Below, one piece after another: positions 1-8,153 of a stretch of 39,809 bases of DNA (position 1 is the stretch's first letter; every line of letters starts with the position of its first letter). The position numbers and the translations under genes are program-made. This DNA comes from Moraxella nonliquefaciens (GTDB taxonomy: Bacteria > Pseudomonadota > Gammaproteobacteria > Pseudomonadales > Moraxellaceae): assembly GCF_001679005.1 (NCBI RefSeq), contig NZ_LXTW01000037.1:4116-43924 (forward strand), written 5' to 3'. The notes beneath the pieces were generated by a model, which ran no database searches, had not been told where the DNA came from, and saw only the letters and a program-made list of their open reading frames with translations.

Positions 1-501
1 TATTATTTGCATGTTACTCAGAGAAATGAGTGGAATAAAGAAGGAGTTGAGTTATTTAAAAAACAATTTAATCCAAAGCTCAGCTATGAACAGCAGTCAC
101 AAGAGTTTCGACAAAACTGGAATGAGTACCCTGATTATAAAAATGCATTTCATAACTTTTCTGCTGATGATGCAAAAATTTTACAAAATCCTGATGGAAC
201 TTATCCTCACGCAAAATATGTACATAAGGGCGGTCAATTTGAAGTGATTGTAGATAAAAAAACAGGGAAAATTGTTACCACTCCATCTAATGCAGGCACA
301 TTTAATTACTATGCAGACAGTTTAGGTCATATAGATTATGATGTAGATCCTTGGGCGGACTTTGGTAGCGGCAATGGTGACAATACAAGCTATGATATTC
401 GTCATTCTGGTTCTGGAAAATTTTTTGGTGAATTCAAACTATGGGACAATAAAGGAGATTCTATTAAAAAATTTAAAAAGTTGATAAGGTCAGATAGATG
501 A
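1..501 (+). CDS. C-terminal end of a CdiA/Rhs-type polymorphic toxin (partial, 5' end outside window)
   Basis: The reading frame is open from base 1, so this is the 3' end of a larger gene. The visible 167 residues are soluble and polar. They carry a block reading YVHKGGQFEVIVDKKTGKIV, then NAGTFNYY and a GH-x-DYDV-x-PW segment, which resembles the variable toxin tips of Rhs and CdiA proteins. Its stop overlaps the next start by four bases (ATGA), the usual toxin-immunity coupling. An orphan CdiA pretoxin module follows about 310 bases downstream. The enzymatic activity cannot be read from the sequence; a nuclease is a guess. The polymorphic-toxin call is an inference from architecture and motif resemblance. 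Confidence 0.6.
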   Translation, partial: YYLHVTQRNEWNKEGVELFKKQFNPKLSYEQQSQEFRQNWNEYPDYKNAFHNFSADDAKILQNPDGTYPHAKYVHKGGQFEVIVDKKTGKIVTTPSNAGTFNYYADSLGHIDYDVDPWADFGSGNGDNTSYDIRHSGSGKFFGEFKLWDNKGDSIKKFKKLIRSDR

Positions 502-767
502 ATAAGTTTGAAAAAATATTTCTTTTGATGGCTGTTGATTTTATTATCATATTTAATATGGGTTTAGCCTTTGATCCTTTTAAAAATCATTTTTTATTTA
601 AGGTTTTTCACTATTATTTTGCTATTAGTATTGTGCTTTTATTTTTTTATTATACTATATCAAAATTATTTCCAAGGATAGATAACTACTATTGGGTATT
701 TATTATTATATTTATTACTATTAAAGAGTATTTTGCAATATTACTGTATGGAGCATCAGTTCTTTAG
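498..767 (+). CDS. Small membrane protein, probable immunity protein to the upstream toxin
   Basis: This 89-residue protein is dominated by three hydrophobic stretches, roughly residues 7-27, 39-56 and 64-86, and should sit in the inner membrane. Its ATG overlaps the toxin stop codon as ATGA, so translation is probably coupled. Immunity genes follow their toxin directly in CDI and Rhs loci, and this position is the main basis for the call. A membrane immunity protein would fit a toxin that acts at or through the cytoplasmic membrane, although some nuclease immunity genes are also followed by unrelated small membrane proteins. No family is recognised from the sequence. Confidence 0.55.
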   Translation: MNKFEKIFLLMAVDFIIIFNMGLAFDPFKNHFLFKVFHYYFAISIVLLFFYYTISKLFPRIDNYYWVFIIIFITIKEYFAILLYGASVL

Positions 768-792
768 CTATTAGTATGGTAGAATATGTACA

Positions 793-824
793 ACACACCA
801 TTAAAGTAATTTTTAATGGTGTGT
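793..824. repeat. Perfect 13-bp inverted repeat with 6-nt loop
   Basis: The arms at 793-805 and 812-824 are perfectly complementary (ACACACCATTAAA and its complement). No U-run follows on either strand, so this is not a textbook terminator. The first ATG of the next frame lies inside the right arm, so the hairpin could end transcription of the first toxin-immunity pair or mask that start. Confidence 0.6.
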
Positions 825-2046
825 AACAATAATGCCCTACAAGGCTTAGGCTATGGTACAATAACCCCAACTCATAAAACCAGTACCACCCACACTGCCA
901 TCACTGACCAAGCAGGGCTTAGCCATATCAACACAAAGAATTTCAAACAAGAAGAAGTTCAACATGAGCTTAACCCAATCATCACCAATGACTTTAACAA
1001 AGAGCAAGCACTTAAAGAGTTAAATGCTCAGGTCACTATTACTCAAGCATTTGATACTGAACGCCGTGCCATTAGAAGTGAATTTGCAAAAAAAGCAGAA
1101 GACTACCGCAAAAAAGCCAAAGATTTAGTAGATGATAATCCAAGAAAAGCAGAACTTGAAACCAAAGCCAAGCAAATAGACGACAACCTAAGACTCTTCG
1201 ATGGCATCACCTCCGCCTTGTACGCTCCTAACTCAAATGGTATCATAGGGGATGTGACAAGAGCAGTAAGCCCACAAGTGGCTTATCAAATTGGGCAGGA
1301 GTTTAAACGTAAAGACCAAGAAGGTTCAGCACAGCACCTTTTAGCTCATGCCATACTAGGTGCTGCGGTAAGTTATGCCACGGGTAACAACATCACAACT
1401 GGTGCTTTATCAGGAGCAAGTAGTGAAGTGGCTGCACCTGCCTTGGCTAATTACCTATATGACACCAAAGACCCAAGCGAACTTAACCAAGAACAAAAAG
1501 ATACCATCGTCAGCATTCTAGACCTTGCCACAGTGACAACAGCTTATACAGCGACTGATGGCAATACTACTGATGCTGTGAGTGGGGCTGAGATAGGGAA
1601 AGTGGGGGTGGAGTGGAATGGTACTGTGGTCGTAAACGCAGGGATTAACACTACGCCTATCAAGGGAAAAGGTGGTGAGCTTGCCGTTTTTGTAACGTCT
1701 AGTGATGCGTTTGAGAATTTTTCAATCCGTAACCCAAAAATTAATTGGGGGGGAATTTGATGCAGGGGTTGCTGTAACAACTTCTGACATAACAGGTTTT
1801 GGGGCTGGTTTTGGCTTGGGTGCAAATTACATCCAAGGCGGCAGATCAAACATAGATGATACTTCAAGTACAGCCAGCACTTGCTTGCTCGTTGGATGTT
1901 TCAATATTCATAACGACTCTAGTGGCAAATATTCTGGATATGGCGGGGCAATCGGTGGTAATTCCAAAGGAGGTGTTGCTCCCAGGGGCTCATTTACATA
2001 CTCGGATAACAAAACCAGAACGCTTACAATAAGAGATGTCTTTTAA
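816..2046 (+). pseudogene. Orphan CdiA C-terminal module (pretoxin plus toxin), frameshifted at a G7 run
   Basis: The first frame (816-1760) encodes a charged helical segment (about residues 60-135) and then a CdiA pretoxin domain. That domain has the typical run HLLAHAILGAA, an alanine/glycine-rich hairpin, YDTKDPSELNQEQKDTI, and GAEIGKVGVEWN where most relatives have VENN. Reading continues in the +1 frame from 1747 to a stop at 2046. Removing one G from the run at 1747-1753 joins the frames into 409 codons, with a Gly/Ser-rich toxin tail. Orphan modules lack the long CdiA stalk and are thought to be swapped into a full cdiA by recombination. The start is uncertain because the ATG at 816 sits in a hairpin and has no good Shine-Dalgarno. 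It may be phase-variable, dead, or a sequencing error. Confidence 0.7.
1747..1753 (+). repeat. Homopolymeric G7 tract at the frame break of the orphan toxin
   Basis: Seven consecutive G sit exactly where the pretoxin frame leaves the toxin frame. A G6 version restores one continuous frame. Slipped-strand changes at poly-G runs are an established phase-variation mechanism in Moraxella and Neisseria, although seven is short for high-rate switching. Confidence 0.6.
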
Positions 2047-2058
2047 AAGGAGGTTGCA

Positions 2059-2340
2059 ATGAATGCTAAAAATACTTTTTATGATTATCAGAAGCTTTTG
2101 CGAATTAGGAATAAATATTTAGCAGTAAATGTTTTTGCCTTAATTGCCTTTGAATTTCTCCATTCTATTTTTGGTACAAAATTATTTTTTTATATGTCGC
2201 TTATGGTATTTTGTGGTTTTTTCTATATTTCAACGATTGTATTTATTAGTAGATATAACACTTGCCTTTATTACAAAGGAGCTTTTTTGGTTTGGGGAAA
2301 AACAGGATGCTATAAACCCTTTGACTATTTTTTGCAATAA
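2059..2340 (+). CDS. Small membrane protein, probable immunity protein of the orphan module
   Basis: The protein has 93 residues with two or three hydrophobic segments (about residues 20-38, 42-62 and possibly 70-80) and no recognised domain. A strong Shine-Dalgarno (AAGGAGG) lies six bases before the ATG, and the gene starts 12 bases after the toxin tail ends. Position directly behind the toxin region suggests an immunity protein, and its membrane nature would suit a Gly-rich, membrane-acting toxin. The strong ribosome site contrasts with the doubtful start of the toxin itself, so immunity could still be made when the toxin is off. Confidence 0.55.
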   Translation: MNAKNTFYDYQKLLRIRNKYLAVNVFALIAFEFLHSIFGTKLFFYMSLMVFCGFFYISTIVFISRYNTCLYYKGAFLVWGKTGCYKPFDYFLQ

Positions 2341-2552
2341 ATGCAGCAATTGTAATTACCCTAAATGTTGTAATACAAAGCAAACTTAGCCCACAAGTTG
2401 ACCGGTACAGTCCCAGGTGCTTGTTATGGCCGTGGTGGTGAGGATGGTATGGGCGGCACAATCCAAGATTTTAAAAACTCATACTGAACACGGTTCAACA
2501 GGTATAAACCATAGCCTGTAGACACTATCTCTCCCTCTGCCAAGTCAAACTA

Positions 2553-2768
2553 TTAACTGAGTTTCATTTGGCTTTGGCAGGGAGTTTGGTGCTTAATCAC
2601 ACCAAAACAGATTTGTACCAATTTACGCATACAAGCATATAGTACGGCAGGATGCGTATCACACACCATTAATTTAAGCCGTTTCGGGATTGTGTTGCAC
2701 GCACCTGCCCACTTCAAACTCTCATCACCCTTTATGGATATCCGCATTCTGGTTAATGCAATAGCCAA
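2553..2768 (-). pseudogene. IS110-family-like transposase remnant (C-terminal end only)
   Basis: About 70 codons on the minus strand resemble the end of IS110/IS116-type transposases. The clearest match is ACMRKLVQICFGVIKHQTP, which corresponds to the family's usual VMRKLL...GVLK/KHQTPF tail. The catalytic N-terminal DEDD region and the serine-containing helix-hairpin part are absent, and the sequence upstream of the tail has only weak likeness. No terminal repeats were found. It is a decayed fragment without function. The family call rests on this short tail only. Confidence 0.45.
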
Positions 2769-2883
2769 TGACAGACATTAATCATATGTGTCAGCATAAA
2801 GTACATGTCACACCCAAGTGCTAACAAAGCAAGGCTCGTAGTTTGTGCTAAGACATAAACCCACCCGCCCAACCCCAACCCTG

Positions 2884-2910
2884 CCACCATCTTTTTTGAT
2901 GGTGGTTTTT
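2884..2910 (+). terminator. Rho-independent terminator
   Basis: An 8-bp perfect stem (CCACCATC at 2884-2891 with 2898-2905) and a T6 loop are followed by a T5 run on the plus strand. It could end read-through from the toxin-immunity region, and it insulates the convergent regulator gene at 2928-3887. Confidence 0.7.
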
Positions 2911-2927
2911 ATTCTTGATCAAGCGGT

Positions 2928-3887
2928 TTAGAGATGCATATCTCTTAGCTTGGGATCTTCATTGATATACGCCTGCACTCTAAAGCAGACATCCCGATAG
3001 CCGCGCCAGTAGTAATCCGCATCTTGTTTATCAAACATATGTCGATCCCAGATGTCATCCATCCACGGAGTAAAGGTTGCTCGTGCAGTCAGCTTGAGTG
3101 GATGTTCCATGCCTTGTTTTAGCTGTTCACAGACGGCTGCATCAAATAAGTAGCTCATGGCTTGGTGTTTATACTCACCATGTTTACAAATATCTTTGAG
3201 TGCCAATACAAACAAAGCTTGTATTCTAGCACCTGTAGCACCAACCACATTGCTAAGATGGATATTAGTAGTGTACACCTGGGCATGCTTGTGACTAAAC
3301 TGCTTGATGATCAATACATCACCAGCAGCACTGTCGTTTCGAATAAAAAATACCTTTTGAACTGCATCAAACCCTGCTTCTGGCTCAAAACAAAACTCCA
3401 CAATAGATTGGACGGTATCAAAACGGCTCATGTCTTGGTTTTTGATTGGATAAGGCTGTTTTTCATCAAACATTAGCCATTCGGCATCGCATCCTAGATA
3501 GTCCGCCAGTTGTTTAAGCTGCATAAAAGTTGGTTCAAGATCACCATCAAACCAACGAATCACTTCATCAGCTCTTTCATAACCCAAATCATAAGCGATA
3601 CGCGCAGGTGATAGCTGTCGCACCATTGGCACCTTGCTCAATTCAAATAAGGCTGTGTTTAATCGTTCTTGAACCGCACCTAATCGCTTGGTTTTATGAT
3701 GGCGAGCAACAATCTCATCTAGCTTTTGCATGATGTCTGCATAGCTGTCATTGGGTGTGGAGAATGAGTTGACCAAGCGATAGTTCATTTCAAGATTTAA
3801 AGAACGACCATGAAACTGTGCTTGCTCCTGCAGTTTTTGTTTAAGGTCAGGCGGGATGCGCAAATTAACTTGTATATCTCCAGCCAT
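2928..3887 (-). CDS. Putative transcriptional regulator with N-terminal ribbon-helix-helix and central HTH
   Basis: This 319-residue protein begins with an Arc-like ribbon-helix-helix (residues about 4-44: QVNLRIPPDLKQKLQEQA, then a helix). A Cro/XRE-like helix-turn-helix follows at about residues 95-140 (SPARIAYDLGYERADEVIRW, then LKQLADYLGCDAEWLMF). The remaining 180 residues are of unknown function. Two DNA-binding motifs in one chain are uncommon. It is divergent from the small Arc-like gene at 4125, sharing a 237-bp AT-rich intergenic region, so it may regulate both. Arc-type proteins are frequent in prophages and mobile DNA, which fits the surroundings. The target genes cannot be deduced. 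Confidence 0.65.
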   Translation of the reverse strand: MAGDIQVNLRIPPDLKQKLQEQAQFHGRSLNLEMNYRLVNSFSTPNDSYADIMQKLDEIVARHHKTKRLGAVQERLNTALFELSKVPMVRQLSPARIAYDLGYERADEVIRWFDGDLEPTFMQLKQLADYLGCDAEWLMFDEKQPYPIKNQDMSRFDTVQSIVEFCFEPEAGFDAVQKVFFIRNDSAAGDVLIIKQFSHKHAQVYTTNIHLSNVVGATGARIQALFVLALKDICKHGEYKHQAMSYLFDAAVCEQLKQGMEHPLKLTARATFTPWMDDIWDRHMFDKQDADYYWRGYRDVCFRVQAYINEDPKLRDMHL

Positions 3888-4124
3888 AATGAGTAACTCC
3901 GTGGGTAATGCGATTTGGTTGTTATTCGGTATTATATAGAAAAATCATGGGTTTTTTAATTGGCAAGGGATACATTGTAAACTTTTTTGGTCATTTATCT
4001 AGTATAATGTGGTATATTTAACATTTATAATAGTATATAATGGTACATAAATTATTTGACTATAAATTTATTTGTGATTTTTATAATGCTAAACTTAATT
4101 TTTATTTTATAAGGATGGTGTGAA

Positions 4125-4337
4125 ATGCCTGCTCAACACAGAAATTATATTTCTCAAACCAATGTGAAACTACCCAACGATCTCAAAGAATGGGCTAGAC
4201 AGCAAGCGTCACAGGATTTTCAGTCGCTCTCAGACCTTATCTACAAACTTATCAATGAAGGAAAAAAACGTCGCGAGACCACAAAAACAGTTTGTGACAC
4301 CCAACTGGGTGCATCAATACAACACTTATCTTTATAA
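4125..4337 (+). CDS. Small Arc-like ribbon-helix-helix DNA-binding protein
   Basis: Seventy residues long. Residues about 11-48 fit the Arc/MetJ fold: a short strand (TNVKLPNDLKEWARQQA) and two helices (SLSDLIYKLINEGKK). Arc repressors bind DNA as dimers through the paired strands. The ATG is preceded by AAGGATGG, a reasonable ribosome site. A strong terminator follows at once, so the gene is monocistronic. It is divergent from a larger ribbon-helix-helix protein, and the two may cross-regulate. It could also be an antitoxin-type protein, but no toxin partner is adjacent. Confidence 0.65.
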   Translation: MPAQHRNYISQTNVKLPNDLKEWARQQASQDFQSLSDLIYKLINEGKKRRETTKTVCDTQLGASIQHLSL

Positions 4338-4340
4338 ACC

Positions 4341-4367
4341 AAGACACGCTTTTTGCGTGTCTTTTTT
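4341..4367 (+). terminator. Rho-independent terminator of the Arc-like gene
   Basis: A perfect 9-bp stem (AAGACACGC at 4341-4349 with 4355-4363) has a T5 loop and a T-run to 4367. It begins four bases after the stop codon at 4337. Confidence 0.9.
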
Positions 4368-4616
4368 ACTGATTTTACCAACCAAAACGATATTAAGGAG
4401 TGGATAATGCACTGACCTTAGCTAACACAGATGTCAATATTAATACGATTGCAATGAAAAAGCACTATCAAATGGCGTTGATAGTGCTTCAATAAAGATG
4501 TCGTTAAGCAAGGTGACATCTTATTATCCCTGCTGGTACTTGATTTGTCAAGTGCTATAGGGTCTTGCAATCCTCAAAAAAAGAATTTTAATTATAAAAT
4601 ATATTGAGGATTTCTC
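4368..4616. other. Spacer before the IS21 element, with a strong hairpin
   Basis: No complete gene is seen. A perfect 12-bp inverted repeat (4460-4471 with 4478-4489, loop ATGGCG) has no T-run. A weaker 7-bp repeat (AGATGTC/GACATCT) follows near 4496-4521. A short frame after an AAGGAG sequence (4396-4401) starts GTG and ends at the hairpin; it is probably a gene remnant. The left end of the IS21 element should lie here but was not recognised. Confidence 0.45.
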
Positions 4617-6207
4617 ATGAACATAGATAATAAAACCATCCGTGCTGCACTAAAGCAAATCGATCAGGGCTTAACAACCGAGCCGTTGTTCGTCATCTAA
4701 GCATCTCACCAACCACAGTCGCCAAAATACGCAAGCTCAATCAAAACTGTATGCTTGGTATTGATGAAATACTGGCAACAAATGATGTTGAAATGCGAAG
4801 GCTTTTGGGCTTGGTCAAGGTATATAACCCACATAAAATCAAATCCATCAAAACACATCCTGATTGGGCATACATTGATAAAGAGATGTCGTGCCCTGAC
4901 ATGATACTTGGGTTATTATGGCAAGAATTTAAAACGCTTCATCCTGACGGAATCGGCTATTCTCAGTTTTGTGAATAATATCGTAAATACAAGAAAACCT
5001 CCCGTCCGAGCAAGCGACAGATCTATAAGGCTGGCGAAATGGTGCAAGTGGACTTCTGTGGTCGCAAAGTGCCTATTTATAATGAGCGCACAGGCACAGT
5101 GATTGTTGAAGCTGAGATTTTTGTTGCCATACTGCCTGCATCTGGGTGTATCTATTGTACCGCCGTCCCATCTCAAAAGGCGGAAGACTGGCAACTGTGT
5201 CATATTCGAATGTTTGATTTTTTGGTGGTGTGCCACTCAAGCTGGTCACAGACAACTTAAAATCTGCGGTGATTAGCCATAATTCAACAGGTATTCAAAT
5301 CAATCCCTCATATAGCGAACTTGCAGATCACTATGACATCATTATTGCACCCTCACGACCTCGCAAGCCAAAAGACAAATCTATGGCAGAACTGGCGGTG
5401 CGCATTGTTCAGATGGGTATTTTGGCTAAATTAAGAAATCATCGGCTTTTTAGTTTGGATGAACTAAACCATACGCTCTCACAAGAGCTTTGCAAATTAA
5501 ATACCAAAACAACAAAACGCTACCCAGAGAGTCGATATGTTTGTTTTAGCAAGACTGATGAGCAGTTTTTAAATCCGTTGCCTGCCAAGGCGTATGAAAT
5601 ATGCCAATGGTTCTATAATCTTAAAGTTACTGAGTTTTATATGATTACTTTGGAACATGCCAGCTATTCTGTCCCATATCAGTTTATAGGTCAGCGTGTA
5701 GATGTCAAACTAACAGATAACAAAGTATTGGTGTATCCACACCGCGAACTCATCGCTGAACATCAACACATTACCACAGGTAGCAGTATTTTGCATGAGC
5801 ATATGCCAAGAAATCATCAGCTGCAAGATGAAATGCAGCCAGATAAATTACTGGCCTGGGCACAAAATATTGGCAAACAAACCGCTCATATGGTTCAAAA
5901 GATTATGCAAAACAAATCCGGCTATGCCAATAATCTTAAAAAGCTCAATCAGTTAAAGCGATATTTGCTTGAGCATAAAGTGCCGAATATGCAGATAGAG
6001 CAAGGCTTTGACTATGTGCAAAGACTCAATATCTGTGCAGTTGACCGCATCATTTCGGTATTTAAAAATAAAGTTTACCAAAAGACAGAATATCTGATCA
6101 TGCCAAGCATGGAAGATTTGGATGTTGCATTCACCTCAAACCAACTGCATGAAAACATTCGTGGCTCAAATTATTACGCCAATGAAATCAACCAAATTGC
6201 AAGCTAG
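4617..6207 (+). pseudogene. istA: istA, IS21-family transposase, disrupted
   Basis: The frame starts at ATG 4617 after a GAGGA ribosome site. It is broken by a one-base loss near 4676, a TAA at 4976-4978 (in the context FCE-stop-YRKYKK), and a one-base loss in the T6 run at 5218-5223. Restoring two bases gives 531 codons, close to the family's length. An N-terminal helix-turn-helix (RAVVRHLSISPTTVAKI) is visible. The DDE residues are the Asp in VQVDFCG, the Asp in LVTDNLK and the Glu in KSMAELAVRI. An intact protein would cut and join IS ends together with IstB. Confidence 0.8.
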
Positions 6208-6217
6208 GAGATTAAAC

Positions 6218-6958
6218 ATGACAATTAATACCATTATCCTAAAACTCAAACAACTAAAACTTAGCCATGCCGCCAACTATTATGAGGCGCATTATCTGGC
6301 ACCAAGCAATCCACAGATAAGCACGACAAAGCTGATTGAAGGTATGCTTGAACATGAAATCAATGGTCGGCACAATAATTACATCAATAAATTGATTAAA
6401 AATGCCAAGTTTCGCTATAGCAAAGCCAGAGTTGAAGACATAGACTATAATAGCAAGCGTCTCAGTCCAGACAGTATCTCGCCATTGTTAGAATGCGAAT
6501 GGATAGATAGGCATCGAAGCGCCATTATTATGGGCGCGACAGGAACTGGTAAGACTTGACTGGCTTGTGCGCTCGGCAATTATGCTTGTCGCAACTTAAG
6601 AAAAGTGATGTTTGTTCAAGCTGCTGATTTATACGAAGATATTATCTTATCAATAGCCGATGGCAGTATCGCCAAGGTTAAGCAAAAATACTGCAAGGTA
6701 GATTTGTTAATCATTGATGACTTTGGCATTGGTGAATTACTACCGCAGATATGTCCTGTGTTGCTTGATATTATTGATAAGCAATCTAGCGTTGGCGGTT
6801 TGCTGATTACTAGCCAATACCCTGTCGCAGCTTGGCATGGATTATTTCCTGAAGCAATCATAGCTGATGCTGTGCTTGATCGTATCATTCACCGAGCATA
6901 CCCGCTTGCACTGGCAGGCGAATCTATGCGGAAGAAATTAGCGCACACAATAAATTAA
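6218..6958 (+). pseudogene. istB: istB, IS21-family helper ATPase, nonsense-mutated
   Basis: IstB is an AAA+ ATPase that assembles on target DNA and stimulates IstA. The frame starts at ATG 6218 after AGGAG and spans 246 codons. A Walker A motif (GATGTGKT) is followed at once by TGA at 6557, where relatives have Trp (GTGKTWLACALG), so a single G-to-A change killed the gene. Walker B (LLIIDDFGI) and the C-terminal box GESMRKK remain in the same frame. Otherwise the frame is intact, which suggests the mutation is recent or that the copy degraded slowly. Confidence 0.85.
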
Positions 6959-7064
6959 CACCACAATAATCATAGAGACTCAACTAAAATGACCAGCATT
7001 CACCGGAATCGTTGGTCATTTTAAATCGAAATTGGTGTCCATTTTAGACTGGAATAAGTGGTCA

Positions 7065-7251
7065 GGAGGGTATGGATTTTGACAGATGAAATTTGGTATC
7101 TTTGTTCAAGAGTAAGATGTGTATATTTTTGCAAACGTTTCTGATATGTGAAAGTTGAGGTAACAAGTACAACACTGCACATCTTACTCTTTTCTCTATA
7201 TATTTAAACGTTGCGCTTCTTGGTTGAATTTAATAGGTATTTATTATAAAA
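7065..7251. other. Spacer between the IS21 right end and gph, with a 14-bp inverted repeat pair
   Basis: No coding signal is seen. It holds the inverted repeat pair listed separately (7108-7191), then AT-rich sequence up to the gph stop codon. No clear terminator for gph was identified. Confidence 0.5.
7108..7191. repeat. 84-bp segment bounded by perfect 14-bp inverted repeats
   Basis: AAGAGTAAGATGTG at 7108-7121 is exactly inverted at 7178-7191, enclosing 56 bp with no ORF. Both flanks carry the trinucleotide TTC, which could be a 3-bp target duplication. It could be a very small MITE-like element, or a stem with a large loop downstream of gph. Confidence 0.5.
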
Positions 7252-7899
7252 TTATAAAAAAGCAACCAAATCCCCAAAATCATCAAACACCCCATCAGGA
7301 TGGCTTTGTATGATAGGTTCGCCATAATTGTAGCCATAAGTTAGGGCAAGGGTTGTTATGCCTGCATTTTTTCCTGCTAAGATGTCGTTTTTGGAATCAC
7401 CGACCATGACCGCATGTGATGTATTTACGCCAAGCGTATGGCAAATGTGCAAAAGTGGGTCAGGATTGGGCTTTTTGGTGGGTAGGGTATCACCTCCAAC
7501 AACACAGGCAAATACATCTGTCCAGCCCATATTTGTCAAAATATCGGGTAAAAACCGACTGGGTTTATTGGTACAAAGAGCTAATGTAAAACCGTGTGCC
7601 AGTAGGCGTTTTAGCCCATCTGTTACCCCATCATACTCTACCGTTTTGCTTTGACATGTGGCATATTCTGTCAAAAATAGCTCGTGGGCGTGGTGTAATC
7701 CATCAAGGGGTAAATTTGCCCATATCAACGCACGTTCTACCAGTGTGACAGAACCATTACCGACCCAATTTCGCACTCGCTTCATGCCAGCAGGAGATTT
7801 ACCAAAATGAGCAAGCATCTTATCCACCCCATCGGTCAAATCGGGGACACTGTCAATAAGTGTGCCATCTAAATCAAAAATGATGAGTGATTTTTTCAT
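7252..7899 (-). CDS. gph: Phosphoglycolate phosphatase, HAD superfamily
   Basis: This cytosolic enzyme hydrolyses 2-phosphoglycolate, a by-product of DNA repair and oxygenase reactions, to glycolate. The 215-residue protein shows HAD motif I (IFDLDGTLIDS, nucleophile and acid/base Asp), a helical cap, motif II (LCTNKPSR), and motifs III/IV (KKPNPDP, MVGDSKNDILAG). The start at 7899 was chosen over an upstream in-frame codon because AAAGGAAT lies just before this ATG and the product then begins directly at motif I. It stands alone. Other HAD phosphatases of similar size (for example MupP) cannot be fully excluded. Confidence 0.85.
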   Translation of the reverse strand: MKKSLIIFDLDGTLIDSVPDLTDGVDKMLAHFGKSPAGMKRVRNWVGNGSVTLVERALIWANLPLDGLHHAHELFLTEYATCQSKTVEYDGVTDGLKRLLAHGFTLALCTNKPSRFLPDILTNMGWTDVFACVVGGDTLPTKKPNPDPLLHICHTLGVNTSHAVMVGDSKNDILAGKNAGITTLALTYGYNYGEPIIQSHPDGVFDDFGDLVAFL

Positions 7900-8118
7900 C
7901 AATATTCCTTTAATTTGTTTTTGGGCAATAAATAAAAAATTGGTCAAATTAACCTAGATTCAACCATTTTTGGTGATATGTGCTAAATTTTTTCAAATTT
8001 TAGATGGTTTTTCAAATATTTTATCAAAAATTTTAAAAAATAGCGATATTTTAGGATTTTGGGCATTTTATCCTCCGTTGCCGTAAACCTGCGACTTTGG
8101 GCGGTGGATATAAGGCAA

Positions 8119-8147
8119 TTGTTAAATGCGATAAGTTTTGCTATACT
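8119..8147 (+). promoter_or_regulatory. Sigma70-type promoter facing the structured segment
   Basis: TTGTTA (8119-8124) and TATACT (8142-8147) are separated by 17 bp. Transcription would start near 8154, about 12 bases ahead of the first large hairpin and with no ORF behind it. Confidence 0.55.
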
Positions 8148-8153
8148 CATCTC

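Larger units (their letters stand above)
2341..2927. other. Gene-poor stretch with decayed fragments
   Basis: Apart from the IS110-like remnant and the terminator listed separately, this stretch has only a short plus-strand fragment around 2385-2487. That fragment reads as a Gly-rich tail (GRGGEDGMGG) ending in a stop, with no start, and looks like the end of a lost gene. The rest shows no coding pattern. Confidence 0.5.
4617..7064 (+). mobile_element. Decayed IS21-family insertion sequence
   Basis: It carries the istA-istB gene pair in the standard order, 10 bp apart. The right end (about 6990-7064) contains related blocks typical of IS21 ends: AAAATGACC, TTGGTCATTTTAAA, TGTCCATTTTAGACTGGAA and a terminal GTGGTCA. 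A matching left end was not found, so that end has been lost or has diverged, and the left boundary given is simply the istA start. Both genes have inactivating lesions, so the element cannot move by itself. Confidence 0.75.

Noticed and set aside
4056..4087. TTGACT and TATAAT upstream of the small Arc-like gene
   Set aside because: The spacing is 20 bp, too long for a normal sigma70 promoter; not listed as a feature.
4412..4440. TGACC at 4414 as a possible left end of the IS21 element
   Set aside because: Only five bases match the right end, with no second repeat block, so it was not accepted as a terminal repeat.
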